A stretch of DNA of 64,000 bases from Microbispora oryzae. GTDB taxonomy: Bacteria; Actinomycetota; Actinomycetes; Streptosporangiales; Streptosporangiaceae. The translations under genes were made by a program, and so were the position numbers. The stretch is from positions 1 through 64,000 of the forward strand of contig NZ_JAFCNB010000002.1 in the NCBI RefSeq assembly GCF_017896165.1, in the 5' to 3' direction. The notes beneath the pieces were generated by a model. It did no database searches, was not told the DNA's origin, and saw only the letters and a program-made list of their open reading frames with translations. Below, piece after piece: positions 18,271-27,852 of the stretch (position 1 is its first letter; every line of letters begins with the position of its first letter).

Positions 18271-18284
18271 TCGAACATACGTTC
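18271..18284. promoter_or_regulatory. LexA (SOS) box upstream of DUF6504-dnaE2
   Basis: TCGAACATACGTTC matches the actinobacterial LexA operator core GAAC-N4-GTTC with the common leading TC. It lies 74 bp upstream of the DUF6504 start on the minus strand. Mycobacterial dnaE2 is known to be LexA-controlled, which fits this position. Confidence 0.8.
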
Positions 18285-18361
18285 CCAGGAGATCGAACGC
18301 AAGTCGCCATCGGGAAATTTGCCAGGTCAGCGTGGATCCGGGCCGGGCGTCCGGCGCGAGG

Positions 18362-19105
18362 TCAGTCGCCGGTCCGCCGGACCAGGGGGTTGGTGGACGT
18401 CGAGTTGCGGATGCTGAAGGCCACGCTGCCGGCCCGGTAGCGGTCGTCCGAGCACTCGACCGGCCGGCCCTCCTGGCTCGTCGTCGTCCGCCGCTGGCGC
18501 AGCAGCGGGCTGCCCCTGCGGACGCCGAGCAGGCGGGCGTCCTCGCTCCCGGCCGCGACCGCGTCGATCAGGTGCTCGCCGTACGCGAAGACGAGCCCGA
18601 CGGCGTCGTACAGTTCCTGGGTGACCGACTCGCACGAGGGGTCGAGCCGTTCCACGGCGGGGGCGATCCAGCCGGCGTAGACCGTGCGTTCGAGGAGGAC
18701 CGGCTCGCCGTCGAGCCGGCGCAGCCGCAGCACGGTGAGCACCTCCTCCCCCGGCGTCAGCGACAGCCGGGCGGCCTCCGACTGGGTGCAGGGACGGCGG
18801 TCCGACCGCACCACCGCGCCGCTGGCCCGGTAGCCCATCGAGCGCGCCCACTGCGCGAAACTGTGCAACTCGGCGAAACTCTGGCTCCGTTCACTGCCCA
18901 GAACGATGCGCCGCGCCCCCTGTCGCGACCCCACGAGTCCCTCGTTGACGAGTACCGCGACCGCCTGCCGGATCGTGCCGCGCGCGGCCCCGTACCTGTC
19001 GGCAAGCTCGGCTTCACTGGGCAGTTGCGCCCCGATCGCGTATTCGCCGCGCACGATGGCATCCCGCAGGTCGCCCGCGATCTGTTCATAGCGCGCCATC
19101 GCCAT
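18362..19105 (-). CDS. GntR-family regulator with UTRA domain (HutC subfamily)
   Basis: A 247-residue regulator. The N-terminal winged helix has LPSEAELADRYGAARGTIRQAVAVLVNEGLV. From about residue 85 a UTRA ligand-binding domain follows (EVLTVLRLRRLDGEPVLLERTVY, then SVTQELY). It is divergent from the ABC importer operon starting at 19212, across a 106-bp gap with a candidate operator, so it probably controls that operon in response to the imported solute. UTRA regulators sense sugars, amino acids or phosphonates; the ligand cannot be read here. Confidence 0.85.
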   Translation of the reverse strand: MAMARYEQIAGDLRDAIVRGEYAIGAQLPSEAELADRYGAARGTIRQAVAVLVNEGLVGSRQGARRIVLGSERSQSFAELHSFAQWARSMGYRASGAVVRSDRRPCTQSEAARLSLTPGEEVLTVLRLRRLDGEPVLLERTVYAGWIAPAVERLDPSCESVTQELYDAVGLVFAYGEHLIDAVAAGSEDARLLGVRRGSPLLRQRRTTTSQEGRPVECSDDRYRAGSVAFSIRNSTSTNPLVRRTGD

Positions 19106-19157
19106 GGAACCCGTCCGTTCACTTTATCGACATGGATATGCGGCTTACTTGGTCTGG

Positions 19158-19171
19158 CTTGTTTGTACAAG
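19158..19171. promoter_or_regulatory. candidate GntR/HutC-type operator
   Basis: CTTGTTTGTACAAG is an inverted repeat (CTTGT-4-ACAAG) whose core GTTTGTAC approaches the HutC-subfamily pattern GTnTAnAC. It lies between the divergent gntR and the ABC importer genes, about 40 bp upstream of the binding-protein start. A direct repeat of AAGTTCG follows immediately. Confidence 0.45.
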
Positions 19172-19211
19172 TTCGCTTAAGTTCGATCCACGCACTCAGT
19201 GGGAGGACCCC

Positions 19212-20369
19212 ATGTCCACACGTACCGTCGGCCTCGTGGCCGCGCTCACAATAGCCACCTCCGCTCTCGCGGCGTGCGGCGCGGCCCCCGACACCGCCAC
19301 CGGCGGCGCCTCCTCCGGCTCGACCGCCGACAAGGCCGCCACGGCCACCTCCGCCCAGGACTTCGGCGGCCTGGACAAGCTGGTCGAGGCCGCCAAGAAG
19401 GAGGGCCAGCTCAACGTCATCGCCCTGCCCCCGGACTGGGCGAACTACGGCGAGATCATCAAGGCCTTCGGCGACAAGTACGGCATCAAGATCACCAGCG
19501 ACAACCCCGACGGCTCCAGCCAGGACGAGATCAACGCCGTCAAGACCCTCAAGGGCCAAGGCCGCGCCCCCGACGTCCTCGACCTCGGCAGCGCCTTCGC
19601 CCTCAGCGGCGCCCAGGAGGGCCTGTTCGCGCCGTACAAGGTGCAGAGCTGGGACAAGATCCCCGACGGTCAGAAGGACGCGTCCGGCGCCTGGGTCTAC
19701 GACTACGGCGGCTACATCTCCATCGGCTGCGACGCCAAGCGCGTCAAGGAGTGCCCGCAGAGCTTCGCCGACCTGCTCAAGCCCGAGTACAAGGGCAAGG
19801 TCGCGCTGAACGGCGACCCGACCAAGGCGGGCGCCGCGTTCGCCGGCGTGTACGCCGCGTCGCTGGCCAACCAGGGCTCGTTCGACGACATCCAGCCCGG
19901 CATCGACTTCTTCAAGAAGCTCAAGGGCAACGGCAACTTCACCCCGGTCGAGGCCACCCCCGCCACGGTCGAGAAGGGCGAGACGCCCATCACGATCGAC
20001 TGGGACTACCTGCAGGCCAGCTACGCCAAGGAGTTCTCCACCAAGGGCGTGGACTGGAAGATCGCCATCCCCTCCGACGGCCAGTACGCCAACTTCTACT
20101 CCCAGGCCGTGAGCAAGTACGCCCCCCACCCGGCCGCCGCCCGGCTCTGGCAGGAGTTCCTCTACAGCGCCGAGGGCCAGAACCTGTGGCTGAAGGGCTA
20201 CGCCCGCCCCGTGCTGCTCCCCGCGATGCAGCAGGACGGCACCGCCGACGCCGCGATGGTCGAGCAGCTCCCCAAGGTCGACGGCACCCCCACCTTCCCG
20301 ACTCCGGCCCAGGTCGACAAGGCCAAGCAGGTCCTGGCGACCGGGTGGAGCGCGGCGGTGGCGGGCTGA
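19212..20369 (+). CDS. ABC importer substrate-binding lipoprotein (Fe3+/phosphonate/polyamine class)
   Basis: A 385-residue extracellular binding protein. A lipoprotein signal ends at the lipobox ALAAC (Cys near residue 19), followed by a Thr/Ser/Gly-rich linker. The mature part belongs to the COG1840-like class (EGQLNVIALPPDWANYGEI; WVYDYGGYISIGCD; PITIDWDYLQASYAKEF). Such proteins deliver iron, polyamines or 2-aminoethylphosphonate. It heads an operon with two permeases, an ATPase and a HAD phosphatase. The ATG at 19212 has GGGAGG 6 nt upstream. Substrate is not determined; the HAD partner makes a phosphorus compound possible. Confidence 0.85.
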   Translation: MSTRTVGLVAALTIATSALAACGAAPDTATGGASSGSTADKAATATSAQDFGGLDKLVEAAKKEGQLNVIALPPDWANYGEIIKAFGDKYGIKITSDNPDGSSQDEINAVKTLKGQGRAPDVLDLGSAFALSGAQEGLFAPYKVQSWDKIPDGQKDASGAWVYDYGGYISIGCDAKRVKECPQSFADLLKPEYKGKVALNGDPTKAGAAFAGVYAASLANQGSFDDIQPGIDFFKKLKGNGNFTPVEATPATVEKGETPITIDWDYLQASYAKEFSTKGVDWKIAIPSDGQYANFYSQAVSKYAPHPAAARLWQEFLYSAEGQNLWLKGYARPVLLPAMQQDGTADAAMVEQLPKVDGTPTFPTPAQVDKAKQVLATGWSAAVAG

Positions 20370-20373
20370 CCCG

Positions 20374-21210
20374 GTGACCGGAAACCGTACGCGATCGAAG
20401 GGCTGGCTCGCGGCCGTGCCGCTGCTGGCCTTCATCGCCCTGATCTTCGGCGTGCCGCTGCTTGTGCTTCTCGGCGGCACGTTCACCCGCGACGGCTCGG
20501 TGAGCGCCGCGAACCTCACCGAGTCCCTCCAGGGGGCGTACCTCACCGCCCTGCTCGGCAGCGTGAAGATCTCCGCGGTGGTCGCCGTGGCCGGCGGCGT
20601 GCTCGGCACGTTCCTCGCGCAGGCGATCGTGACGTCGCGGTTCCGGGCCCTGCGGGAGGCCGTCCTGACGGCCTCGGGTGTCCTGGCGAACTTCGGCGGC
20701 GTGCCGCTGGCGTTCGCCTGGATCGCCACCCTGGGCAACTCGGGGGTTGTCACCCAGGCGTTCGGCCTGTCCGACCACGGGTGGAACCTCTACAACTTCT
20801 GGGGACTCACCCTCGTCTACCTCTACTTCTCCATCCCGCTGATGGTGCTGACCGTCGTCCCCGCGCTCGACGGCCTGCGGCCGCAGTGGCGCGAGGCCGC
20901 GCAGAACAACGGGGCCAACACCTGGCAGTTCTGGCGGTACGTCGGCGTTCCGGTGCTGGCGCCGACGCTGCTCGGCGGGTTCGTGCTGCTGTTCGGCGGT
21001 TCGTTCGCGGCCTACGCGACCGCCAAGGCGATGGTCGGCGGCAGCGTGCCGCTGGTCACGCTGCAGATCGACGCGGCCCTGAGCGGCAACGTGCTCATCG
21101 GCCACGAGAACGTGGCCCTCGCCCTCAGCCTCGACATGATCGTGATCGCCGGCCTGGTCATGGCGGTCTACCTCCCGCTCCAGAAGAGGAGTGCCCGATG
21201 GCTACGGTGA
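20374..21210 (+). CDS. ABC transporter permease
   Basis: A 278-residue inner-membrane permease of the Fbp/PotB class with about six hydrophobic segments (first AVPLLAFIALIFGVPLLVLLGG). The EAA-like cytoplasmic loop reads WREAAQNNGANTWQFWRYVGVPVLAP. It starts with GTG four bases after the binding-protein stop and overlaps the next permease by 13 bp, so it is part of the same importer. Confidence 0.88.
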   Translation: MTGNRTRSKGWLAAVPLLAFIALIFGVPLLVLLGGTFTRDGSVSAANLTESLQGAYLTALLGSVKISAVVAVAGGVLGTFLAQAIVTSRFRALREAVLTASGVLANFGGVPLAFAWIATLGNSGVVTQAFGLSDHGWNLYNFWGLTLVYLYFSIPLMVLTVVPALDGLRPQWREAAQNNGANTWQFWRYVGVPVLAPTLLGGFVLLFGGSFAAYATAKAMVGGSVPLVTLQIDAALSGNVLIGHENVALALSLDMIVIAGLVMAVYLPLQKRSARWLR

Positions 21211-22061
21211 CCCCGTCCGTCGCGCCGGCCGCCGCGCCGCCCGCGAAGGGCCGTCCCCGCAGGCCCAGGGTGTGGCGGGGCGTGGTCCTCGTCGTCGCCG
21301 CGCTCTACTTCGTGGTGCCGCTGCTCGCGTCGTTCGTCTTCACGGTCGACGACCCGAGCACGGGCTTCACGCTCGACGCGTACGGGCAGATCTTCTCGGC
21401 CGAGGGCTTCGGCCGGAGCCTGCTGCTCTCCCTCGGGCTCGGCCTGGTCACCATCGCGCTCGTCCTGGTGCTGACCCTGCCGGCGATGATCGCGGTACGG
21501 CTCGCCGCGCCGCGCCTGCGGACGCCGCTCGAAGTGGTGTGCACGCTGCCGCTCGTCGTGCCGCCGATCACGTTCGTGGCCGGCATCAGCACCGTGCTGC
21601 GCTGGGGCCCCGACTACCTGGCCAGCACGCCCTTCTACCAGACGATCATCGCGGTGCAGAACCCCGACTTCCCGCTGGTGCTCGTCTTCGCGTACGTCGT
21701 GCTGGCGCTGCCGTTCGTCTACCGGTCGCTGGACGCGGGGCTCGGCGCCATCGACGTGCGGACGCTGTCCGAGGCGGCGCGCAACCTGGGGGCGTCGTGG
21801 CCGCACGTCGTCTTCCGGGTGATCATCCCCAATCTCCGGTCCGGCCTCGCCAGCGCCGGCTTCCTCACGCTGGCCCTGGTGCTCGGCGAGTTCACCATCG
21901 CCCAGCTGCTCAGCTTCCAGACCTTCCCCGTCTGGATCTACACGATCTCCGGCTCGCAGGCGCAGGTGTCCGTGGCCGTCTCGGTGTTCAGCCTGCTGAT
22001 CACCTGGCTGCTGCTGCTCCTGCTGTCCTCCGCCGGTGCGAGGCAAAGGAGTGGTTCATGA
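21198..22061 (+). CDS. ABC transporter permease (second subunit)
   Basis: A 287-residue permease of the PotC/Fbp class. After a basic N-terminus (KGRPRRPRVWRG) come about six membrane segments; the EAA loop reads LSEAARNLGASWPHVVFRVIIPNLRSG. The ATG at 21198 is inside the end of the previous permease gene, and its stop overlaps the ATPase start (ATGA), so translation is coupled on both sides. It forms a heterodimeric channel with the preceding gene product. Confidence 0.88.
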   Translation: MATVTPSVAPAAAPPAKGRPRRPRVWRGVVLVVAALYFVVPLLASFVFTVDDPSTGFTLDAYGQIFSAEGFGRSLLLSLGLGLVTIALVLVLTLPAMIAVRLAAPRLRTPLEVVCTLPLVVPPITFVAGISTVLRWGPDYLASTPFYQTIIAVQNPDFPLVLVFAYVVLALPFVYRSLDAGLGAIDVRTLSEAARNLGASWPHVVFRVIIPNLRSGLASAGFLTLALVLGEFTIAQLLSFQTFPVWIYTISGSQAQVSVAVSVFSLLITWLLLLLLSSAGARQRSGS

Positions 22062-23158
22062 ACGGGGCCCGGGTCGAGTTCCGCGGGCTGCGGCGCCGGT
22101 TCGGCGCGACGGTCGCCCTCGACAACCTGAACCTGACCGTGGAGCCGGGCGAGCTGATCGCGCTGCTCGGCCCCTCGGGCTGCGGCAAGACCACCGCGCT
22201 GCGCTGCCTGGCCGGATTCGAGCATCCCGACGAGGGCCAGGTCCTCGTCGACGGCAAGGACATCACCCACGTGCCGGCCAATCGCCGGGACGCGGGAATG
22301 GTGTTCCAGTCCTACAGTCTGTTCCCCAACCTGAACATCCGCGACAACATCTCGTTTGGCATGCGGGTGCGCAAGGTGGCGGCGGCCCGGCGGCACGAGC
22401 GGGCGCAGGAGCTGCTCGAGCTCATCGGCCTGCCTCAGATAGGGGGCCGCTACCCGCACCAGCTGTCCGGCGGCCAGCAGCAGCGGGTCGCCCTGGCCCG
22501 CGCGATCGCCCTGGAGCCCCGCGTCCTGCTGCTCGACGAGCCGCTGTCGGCGCTCGACGCCAAGGTCCGGGTCTCGCTGCGGGAGGAGATCCGGCGGCTG
22601 CAGCTCTCCCTCGGCATCACCACGATCTTCGTCACGCACGACCAGGAGGAGGCCCTGTCGATGGCCGACCGGGTCGCCGTCCTGCGCGACGGCCACCTGG
22701 AGCAGGTCGCCGCCCCGGCCACCCTGTACGACCGGCCCGCGACTCCCTTCGTGGCCGAGTTCGTCGGCACGATGAACCACATCCGGGGCAGGGCCGCGGA
22801 CGGCCGGGTGACCGTGCTCGGCCAGACGCTGCCCGTGGACGGCGACGCCCCGGCCACCGGCGACGTCGATGTGCTGGTCCGGCCGGAGACGGTGCTCGTC
22901 ACCCCGGACGCCGACGGCGGCGCGATGGTCATGGTGTCGTCGTTCCGCGGCTCGATCGCCCGGCTGACCGTACAGCTCGCCGACGGCACCGAGGTGCTGG
23001 CCGACGTGCCCGGCCACGACTCGGCGCGGCTCGCGCCCGGCACGCCCGTGCGGGTCGCGCTGGTGGAGCGGCCCGTGCTGGTGGCGCCCGCGGCGGACGG
23101 GGCCGGAAGCCAGGCGCGGCCGGCCGCCGTCGCCGTCGCCGAGCCCGACGTCGTCTGA
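22058..23158 (+). CDS. ABC transporter ATP-binding protein
   Basis: A 366-residue ATPase of the Pot/Fbp class. Walker A GPSGCGKTT lies near residue 37, then the Q-loop FQSYSLFPN, signature LSGGQQQRVALARA, Walker B VLLLDEPLSALD and H-loop FVTHDQEEA. The C-terminal ~120 residues are a TOBE/OB-like domain (VDVLVRPETVLV), usual in importers of this class. It energises uptake by the two upstream permeases. Confidence 0.92.
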   Translation: MNGARVEFRGLRRRFGATVALDNLNLTVEPGELIALLGPSGCGKTTALRCLAGFEHPDEGQVLVDGKDITHVPANRRDAGMVFQSYSLFPNLNIRDNISFGMRVRKVAAARRHERAQELLELIGLPQIGGRYPHQLSGGQQQRVALARAIALEPRVLLLDEPLSALDAKVRVSLREEIRRLQLSLGITTIFVTHDQEEALSMADRVAVLRDGHLEQVAAPATLYDRPATPFVAEFVGTMNHIRGRAADGRVTVLGQTLPVDGDAPATGDVDVLVRPETVLVTPDADGGAMVMVSSFRGSIARLTVQLADGTEVLADVPGHDSARLAPGTPVRVALVERPVLVAPAADGAGSQARPAAVAVAEPDVV

Positions 23159-23166
23159 CGCGTCCG

Positions 23167-23874
23167 ATGCCTGACGAACTCGCGGACGGACCGTCCGCGG
23201 TCCTCTTCGACATGGACGGAACGCTCGTCGACACCGAGGGACTGTGGTGGGAGGCGTGCGCCGAGGTCGCGTCCGGCCTGGGCGCGCCGCTTCCCGCCGC
23301 CGACCAGGAGGTGCTCTTCGGCCTCGCCGCCGAGGACGCCGCCGAGCACGTGTCCCGGCGGGCGGGGGGCGACCCCCCGCCGGCGGCCGTCACGACGATG
23401 CTGACCGACGCGTTCACCGCCCGCGTCAAACGAGGGGTGACGACGCTCCCCGGCACCGTCGCCCTGCTCGACGCGCTGCGGGCGGCCGGGATTCCGGCCG
23501 GCCTGGTCAGCGCCTCTCCCCGGGCGGTCGTCGACCTGGTGCTCGAAGCGATCGGCGAGGACCGGTTCCGCCTCTCCGTGGCGGCCGGCGACAGCGCGCG
23601 GAACAAGCCCGCCCCCGATCCCTACCTGGCCGCCGCGCGCCGCCTGGGCGTCGACCCCGTCGCCTGCGTGGCGGTCGAGGACAGCCCCACCGGGATCGCC
23701 TCGGCCCGGGCCGCCGGATGCGCCGTCGTCGTGGTGGGCTCGCCGTACCGGGGGGTCTCCGGCAGGATGGTGCGGGTGCCGAGCCTGGAGCGCGTGGACC
23801 TGCCGATGCTGCGCCTCCTGGCCGCCACCGCCCGTCCCGGCGATCGGAACAACGGCCGCCGCGAGGGGGGTTGA
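23167..23874 (+). CDS. HAD-superfamily phosphohydrolase
   Basis: A 235-residue subfamily IA HAD enzyme. Motif I is DMDGTLVDTEG (nucleophile Asp16-like), motif II is the LVSASP serine, motif III is the Lys in NKPAPDPY, and motif IV is VEDSPTGIASA. It resembles beta-phosphoglucomutase-like phosphatases. It lacks the phosphonatase-type cap lysine pattern as far as can be seen. It begins 8 bp after the ATPase gene, so it is the last gene of the importer operon and may process the imported compound or its phosphorylated product. Confidence 0.88.
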   Translation: MPDELADGPSAVLFDMDGTLVDTEGLWWEACAEVASGLGAPLPAADQEVLFGLAAEDAAEHVSRRAGGDPPPAAVTTMLTDAFTARVKRGVTTLPGTVALLDALRAAGIPAGLVSASPRAVVDLVLEAIGEDRFRLSVAAGDSARNKPAPDPYLAAARRLGVDPVACVAVEDSPTGIASARAAGCAVVVVGSPYRGVSGRMVRVPSLERVDLPMLRLLAATARPGDRNNGRREGG

Positions 23875-23912
23875 GACACGCGTAACGGTCCGCCCGCAGA
23901 AAGGGAGCCAGC

Positions 23913-24872
23913 ATGCATGCCGTCGTCGTCCCCGCTTATGGTGACTCCTCCGTACTGGAGTACCGGGAGTTGCCCGATCCCGAGCCCGGCCCCGGCGAGG
24001 TGCTGGTCGACGTGGCGGCGAGCGGGGTGAACTTCATCGACGTCTACCACCGCATGGGCCGCTACCCGCGGCCGCTCCCTCTCATCCCGGGCGAGGAGGC
24101 CGCGGGCACGGTCACGGCCGTCGGCCCCGGCGTCGCCGACGTGGTCCCGGGCGACCGGGTCGCCTGGGCGCAGTGGACCGGTTCGTACGCGACCAAGGCC
24201 GTGGTGCCCGCGGACAAGGTCATCCGGCTGCCCGAAGGGCTGGCGCCCGACCTCGCCGCGGCGGTGATGCTCCAAGGCCTCACCGCCCATTACCTCACGC
24301 ACTCGACCTACGCCGTACGGCCGGGCGACGACGTGCTCGTGCACGCGGCGGCGGGCGGCATGGGGCTGCTGCTGACGCAGATCCTGAAGATGCGCGGCGC
24401 CCGGGTGATCGGCACCGTCTCCACGCCGGAGAAGGAGAAGCTGGCCCGGCAGGCGGGCGCCGACGAGGTGCTCGGCTACGACGGCTTCGCCGAGGGAGTG
24501 AAGCGGATCACCGGTTCCGGGGTCCACGTCGTCTACGACGGCGTGGGCGCGGCCACCTTCGAGGGCTCCCTCGCCTCGCTGCGCCCCCGCGGCATGCTGG
24601 CGCTCTACGGCGCGGCGAGCGGTCCCGTGCCGCCGTTCGACCCGCAGCGGCTCAACCCGGCGGGGTCGCTCTTCCTCACCCGGCCCACGCTCGGCCACTA
24701 CATCGCCACCCGGGAGGAACTGGTGTCCCGGGCCGACGACGTGCTCGGCTGGGTCGCCTCGGGAGCGCTCAAGGTGCTCGTCTCCGAGCGCTACCCGCTC
24801 GCCGAGGCCGGCCGGGCGCACGACGACCTGGAGGGACGGCGGACCACCGGGAAGCTCCTGCTGATCCCGTGA
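23913..24872 (+). CDS. quinone oxidoreductase (zeta-crystallin type, MDR superfamily)
   Basis: A 319-residue NADPH-dependent zinc-free medium-chain reductase. It has VAASGVNFIDVYHRMGRYPRPLP (the quinone-reductase signature region), PGEEAAGTVTAVGPGV and the nucleotide-binding VLVHAAAGGMGLLLTQ. It reduces quinones one electron at a time or acts on enones. A good AGAAAGGGAG ribosome-binding site precedes the ATG at 23913. It is separated by 38 bp from the HAD gene and may be co-transcribed, but the function looks unrelated to transport. Confidence 0.9.
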   Translation: MHAVVVPAYGDSSVLEYRELPDPEPGPGEVLVDVAASGVNFIDVYHRMGRYPRPLPLIPGEEAAGTVTAVGPGVADVVPGDRVAWAQWTGSYATKAVVPADKVIRLPEGLAPDLAAAVMLQGLTAHYLTHSTYAVRPGDDVLVHAAAGGMGLLLTQILKMRGARVIGTVSTPEKEKLARQAGADEVLGYDGFAEGVKRITGSGVHVVYDGVGAATFEGSLASLRPRGMLALYGAASGPVPPFDPQRLNPAGSLFLTRPTLGHYIATREELVSRADDVLGWVASGALKVLVSERYPLAEAGRAHDDLEGRRTTGKLLLIP

Positions 24873-24909
24873 CGGGTTCCTGAAGGGCCTCATGGGAGGG
24901 CGCCCGGGC

Positions 24910-25962
24910 TCAGGGCAGCGGCCGCTCCGGCCACTCCAGCAGCCGGGCGCCCAGCACGGCGGTCTCCAGGGTGAACCGCTGGGTGGAGTCGGCCGGGGAG
25001 AAGCCGGTGAGCCTGCGGATCCGCTCCAGCCGGTAGGTGATCGCCCTCGTGCTGACGCCCAGCCGGCGGGCCGCGGCCGTGTGGTTGCCCTGCGAGGCGA
25101 AGACCGCCTCCAGGGTGTCCAGCAGCGGCCCGGCCCCGCCGCGCGCGGCGGTGAGCGGCCCGAGGACGGTGGAGACGAGGTCGGTGATCGCGCCCCGGTC
25201 GCGGAGCAGCACGGGGAAGACGAGCAGGTCGGCCGCCCGGAGCACCTGGGCCCGCAGCCCCAGGCGGTCGCCCAGTTCGATGGCGTTCGCGGCCTCGCGG
25301 AGCGACGTGACGATGCCGCCAGGCCCGGGGTGCGCCCGGCCGACGCCCGCCCGCCACGAGGTCAGGCACGACCGCACCCGGTGGAGGAACTCGCCCCCGG
25401 CCGCCGTGAGCGACGCGGGAGAGACGCAGACCAGCATCCCGTCGTTGACGGCGACCAGGATGTTGTGCGAGCCGAACCGGCCGACGAGGGCCCGCTCGAC
25501 CGTCCCGATCACCGGGTCGGTCCCGGCGAGCGGCTCCTCGGCCCTGACCACGGTCACGACGTACGCCTCCGCCAGGCGCAGCCCGAAGTGCTCGGCCCGC
25601 TCGGCGTCCGCCCGGCCCCGCAGCAGGTCGTCGACGAACAGGCGGCGGGCCGCGTCCTCCCGGACGACTGCGGCGCGCTGCGCCTCCTCGTATCCCTCGG
25701 CGAAGGCCGCGACGCTCCGCCGCACGGCGCCGAACGCGCCGCCCGCGGTGATCTCGGCGGCGTGCAGGCAGGCGTCGGCGAGCACGTGGAGCGGGACGCC
25801 GCGCTCGGCGGCGAGGGCGCCGCTCTCCCGCAGCCCGTCGATGTCCGCCCGGCCGGGCAGCCGCCCGGTCGCGGCGCAGGCCGCCAGCACGGAGAGGTAC
25901 CCGCCGAGAAGATCGGCGGGCACCCCGGTCGCCCCGCTCACCCGAGCGAGAACGCTGTCCAT
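24910..25962 (-). CDS. PucR-family transcriptional regulator
   Basis: A 350-residue regulator. The C-terminal PucR helix-turn-helix reads LEAVFASQGNHTAAARRLGVSTRAITYRLERIRRLTG, and a GGDEF-like CdaR middle domain precedes it. The start is ATG at 25962 (a GTG lies one codon upstream). Its start shares one base with the stop of the ABC-2 permease (TGATG), so the regulator is translated from the exporter transcript. It may control that operon; no ligand domain is recognisable. Confidence 0.85.
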   Translation of the reverse strand: MDSVLARVSGATGVPADLLGGYLSVLAACAATGRLPGRADIDGLRESGALAAERGVPLHVLADACLHAAEITAGGAFGAVRRSVAAFAEGYEEAQRAAVVREDAARRLFVDDLLRGRADAERAEHFGLRLAEAYVVTVVRAEEPLAGTDPVIGTVERALVGRFGSHNILVAVNDGMLVCVSPASLTAAGGEFLHRVRSCLTSWRAGVGRAHPGPGGIVTSLREAANAIELGDRLGLRAQVLRAADLLVFPVLLRDRGAITDLVSTVLGPLTAARGGAGPLLDTLEAVFASQGNHTAAARRLGVSTRAITYRLERIRRLTGFSPADSTQRFTLETAVLGARLLEWPERPLP

Positions 25963-26742
25963 CACACCCCTACGTCACGCCGCTCGAAGGCGAACACCGC
26001 CGTCGCCAGCAGCACGGCCGTCGCGCCCAGCAGGACAAGGTAGTCCCCGGCCGGCCAGCCCTGGTAGAGGGGGCGGCCGTCAAGGTAGTAGTGGAACGGC
26101 GACAGCCAGCGCAGCCACGCGATCGCGTCGACGTTCCTGCCCAGGGTCTCCACGACGTATCCGGCGACGCCCCACACGCCCACCACGGCGAGCGCCGCCT
26201 GCCCGCGCCCGAAGGCCGCCCCCACGCAGAGCGCGAGCGTCCCGAAGAACAGGACGAGCAGGAACAGTCCGGTGTGCGCGGCGAGGATCCGGCCGAACGG
26301 CACGCCCATCCCGGCGAGGCCGCCCGCGACGGCGACCACGCACAGGGTGACGAGCGCCACCGCCAGCAGGCCGAGCAGCATGGCCGCCCAGCGGTCGAGG
26401 ACCAGCCGTCTGCGGTCGATCGGCAGCGTCAGCGTGAGCTCCAGCGTCCTGGCCTCCTCGGGACGGGCCACGGCCCGGTTTCCGAGGATCGCGGCGCACA
26501 TGACGAACAGCAGCGGGCCGAGGAGCTGGTAGGCGATCGCCTGAAGGAAGCCCGCGCCGCTCGCGATGTCGGCCATGCCGCCCATCAGGTCCCTGAGCGC
26601 GCCCGGATACTTCGCCACCGCCGTCTCGGTGAAGACCTCCGGGTTGTCCTTCATGCTCGACCAGATCGAGATGTACATCGTGAGGAACGCCGACAGCCCG
26701 ACGGTCCAGCCGACGAGGGCGCGGCCGTACTCCCCCAGGGTC

Positions 26743-26762
<20 letters not shown>
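25962..26762 (-). CDS. ABC-2 type exporter permease
   Basis: A 266-residue membrane protein with about six hydrophobic segments, N-terminal LVRKTLGEYGRALVGWTVG, and LLGPLLFVMCAAILGNRAVARPEEARTLELTLTLP in the middle. This is the EccB/ABC-2 permease layout in which the loop before EEARTLELTL contacts the ATPase. Its start lies 20 bp inside the ATPase gene. With that ATPase it forms an exporter for an unknown substrate. Confidence 0.85.
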
Positions 26763-27651
<889 letters not shown>

Positions 27652-27750
27652 GGCGCAATGGTGATGGGCCCGGGGTCCGCACGGACATACCCGGACCCGA
27701 ACAGTTGCCGGGCGGTTCGCTTCCCGGTCCCGGCAGCGTCAGCCCGATCC

Positions 27751-27852
27751 TCAGGACCGCCGCGACGCGCGCACGAGCACCGTGACGACCGACAGTGCGA
27801 CGACGGCGCTGAAGACGAACGCGACACCCAGAAGGACCATGACTGCAGTCAT
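27751..27852 (-). CDS. 33-residue single-pass membrane peptide coupled to cobD
   Basis: MTAVMVLLGVAFVFSAVVAL begins this tiny protein, which is one hydrophobic helix of about 25 residues with a basic end (RASRRS). Its ATG overlaps the cobD stop in ATGA, the usual sign of translational coupling, and this is the main reason to believe it. No family is recognised. It could be an assembly or stability partner of the membrane protein CobD; that is inference. Confidence 0.5.
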   Translation of the reverse strand: MTAVMVLLGVAFVFSAVVALSVVTVLVRASRRS

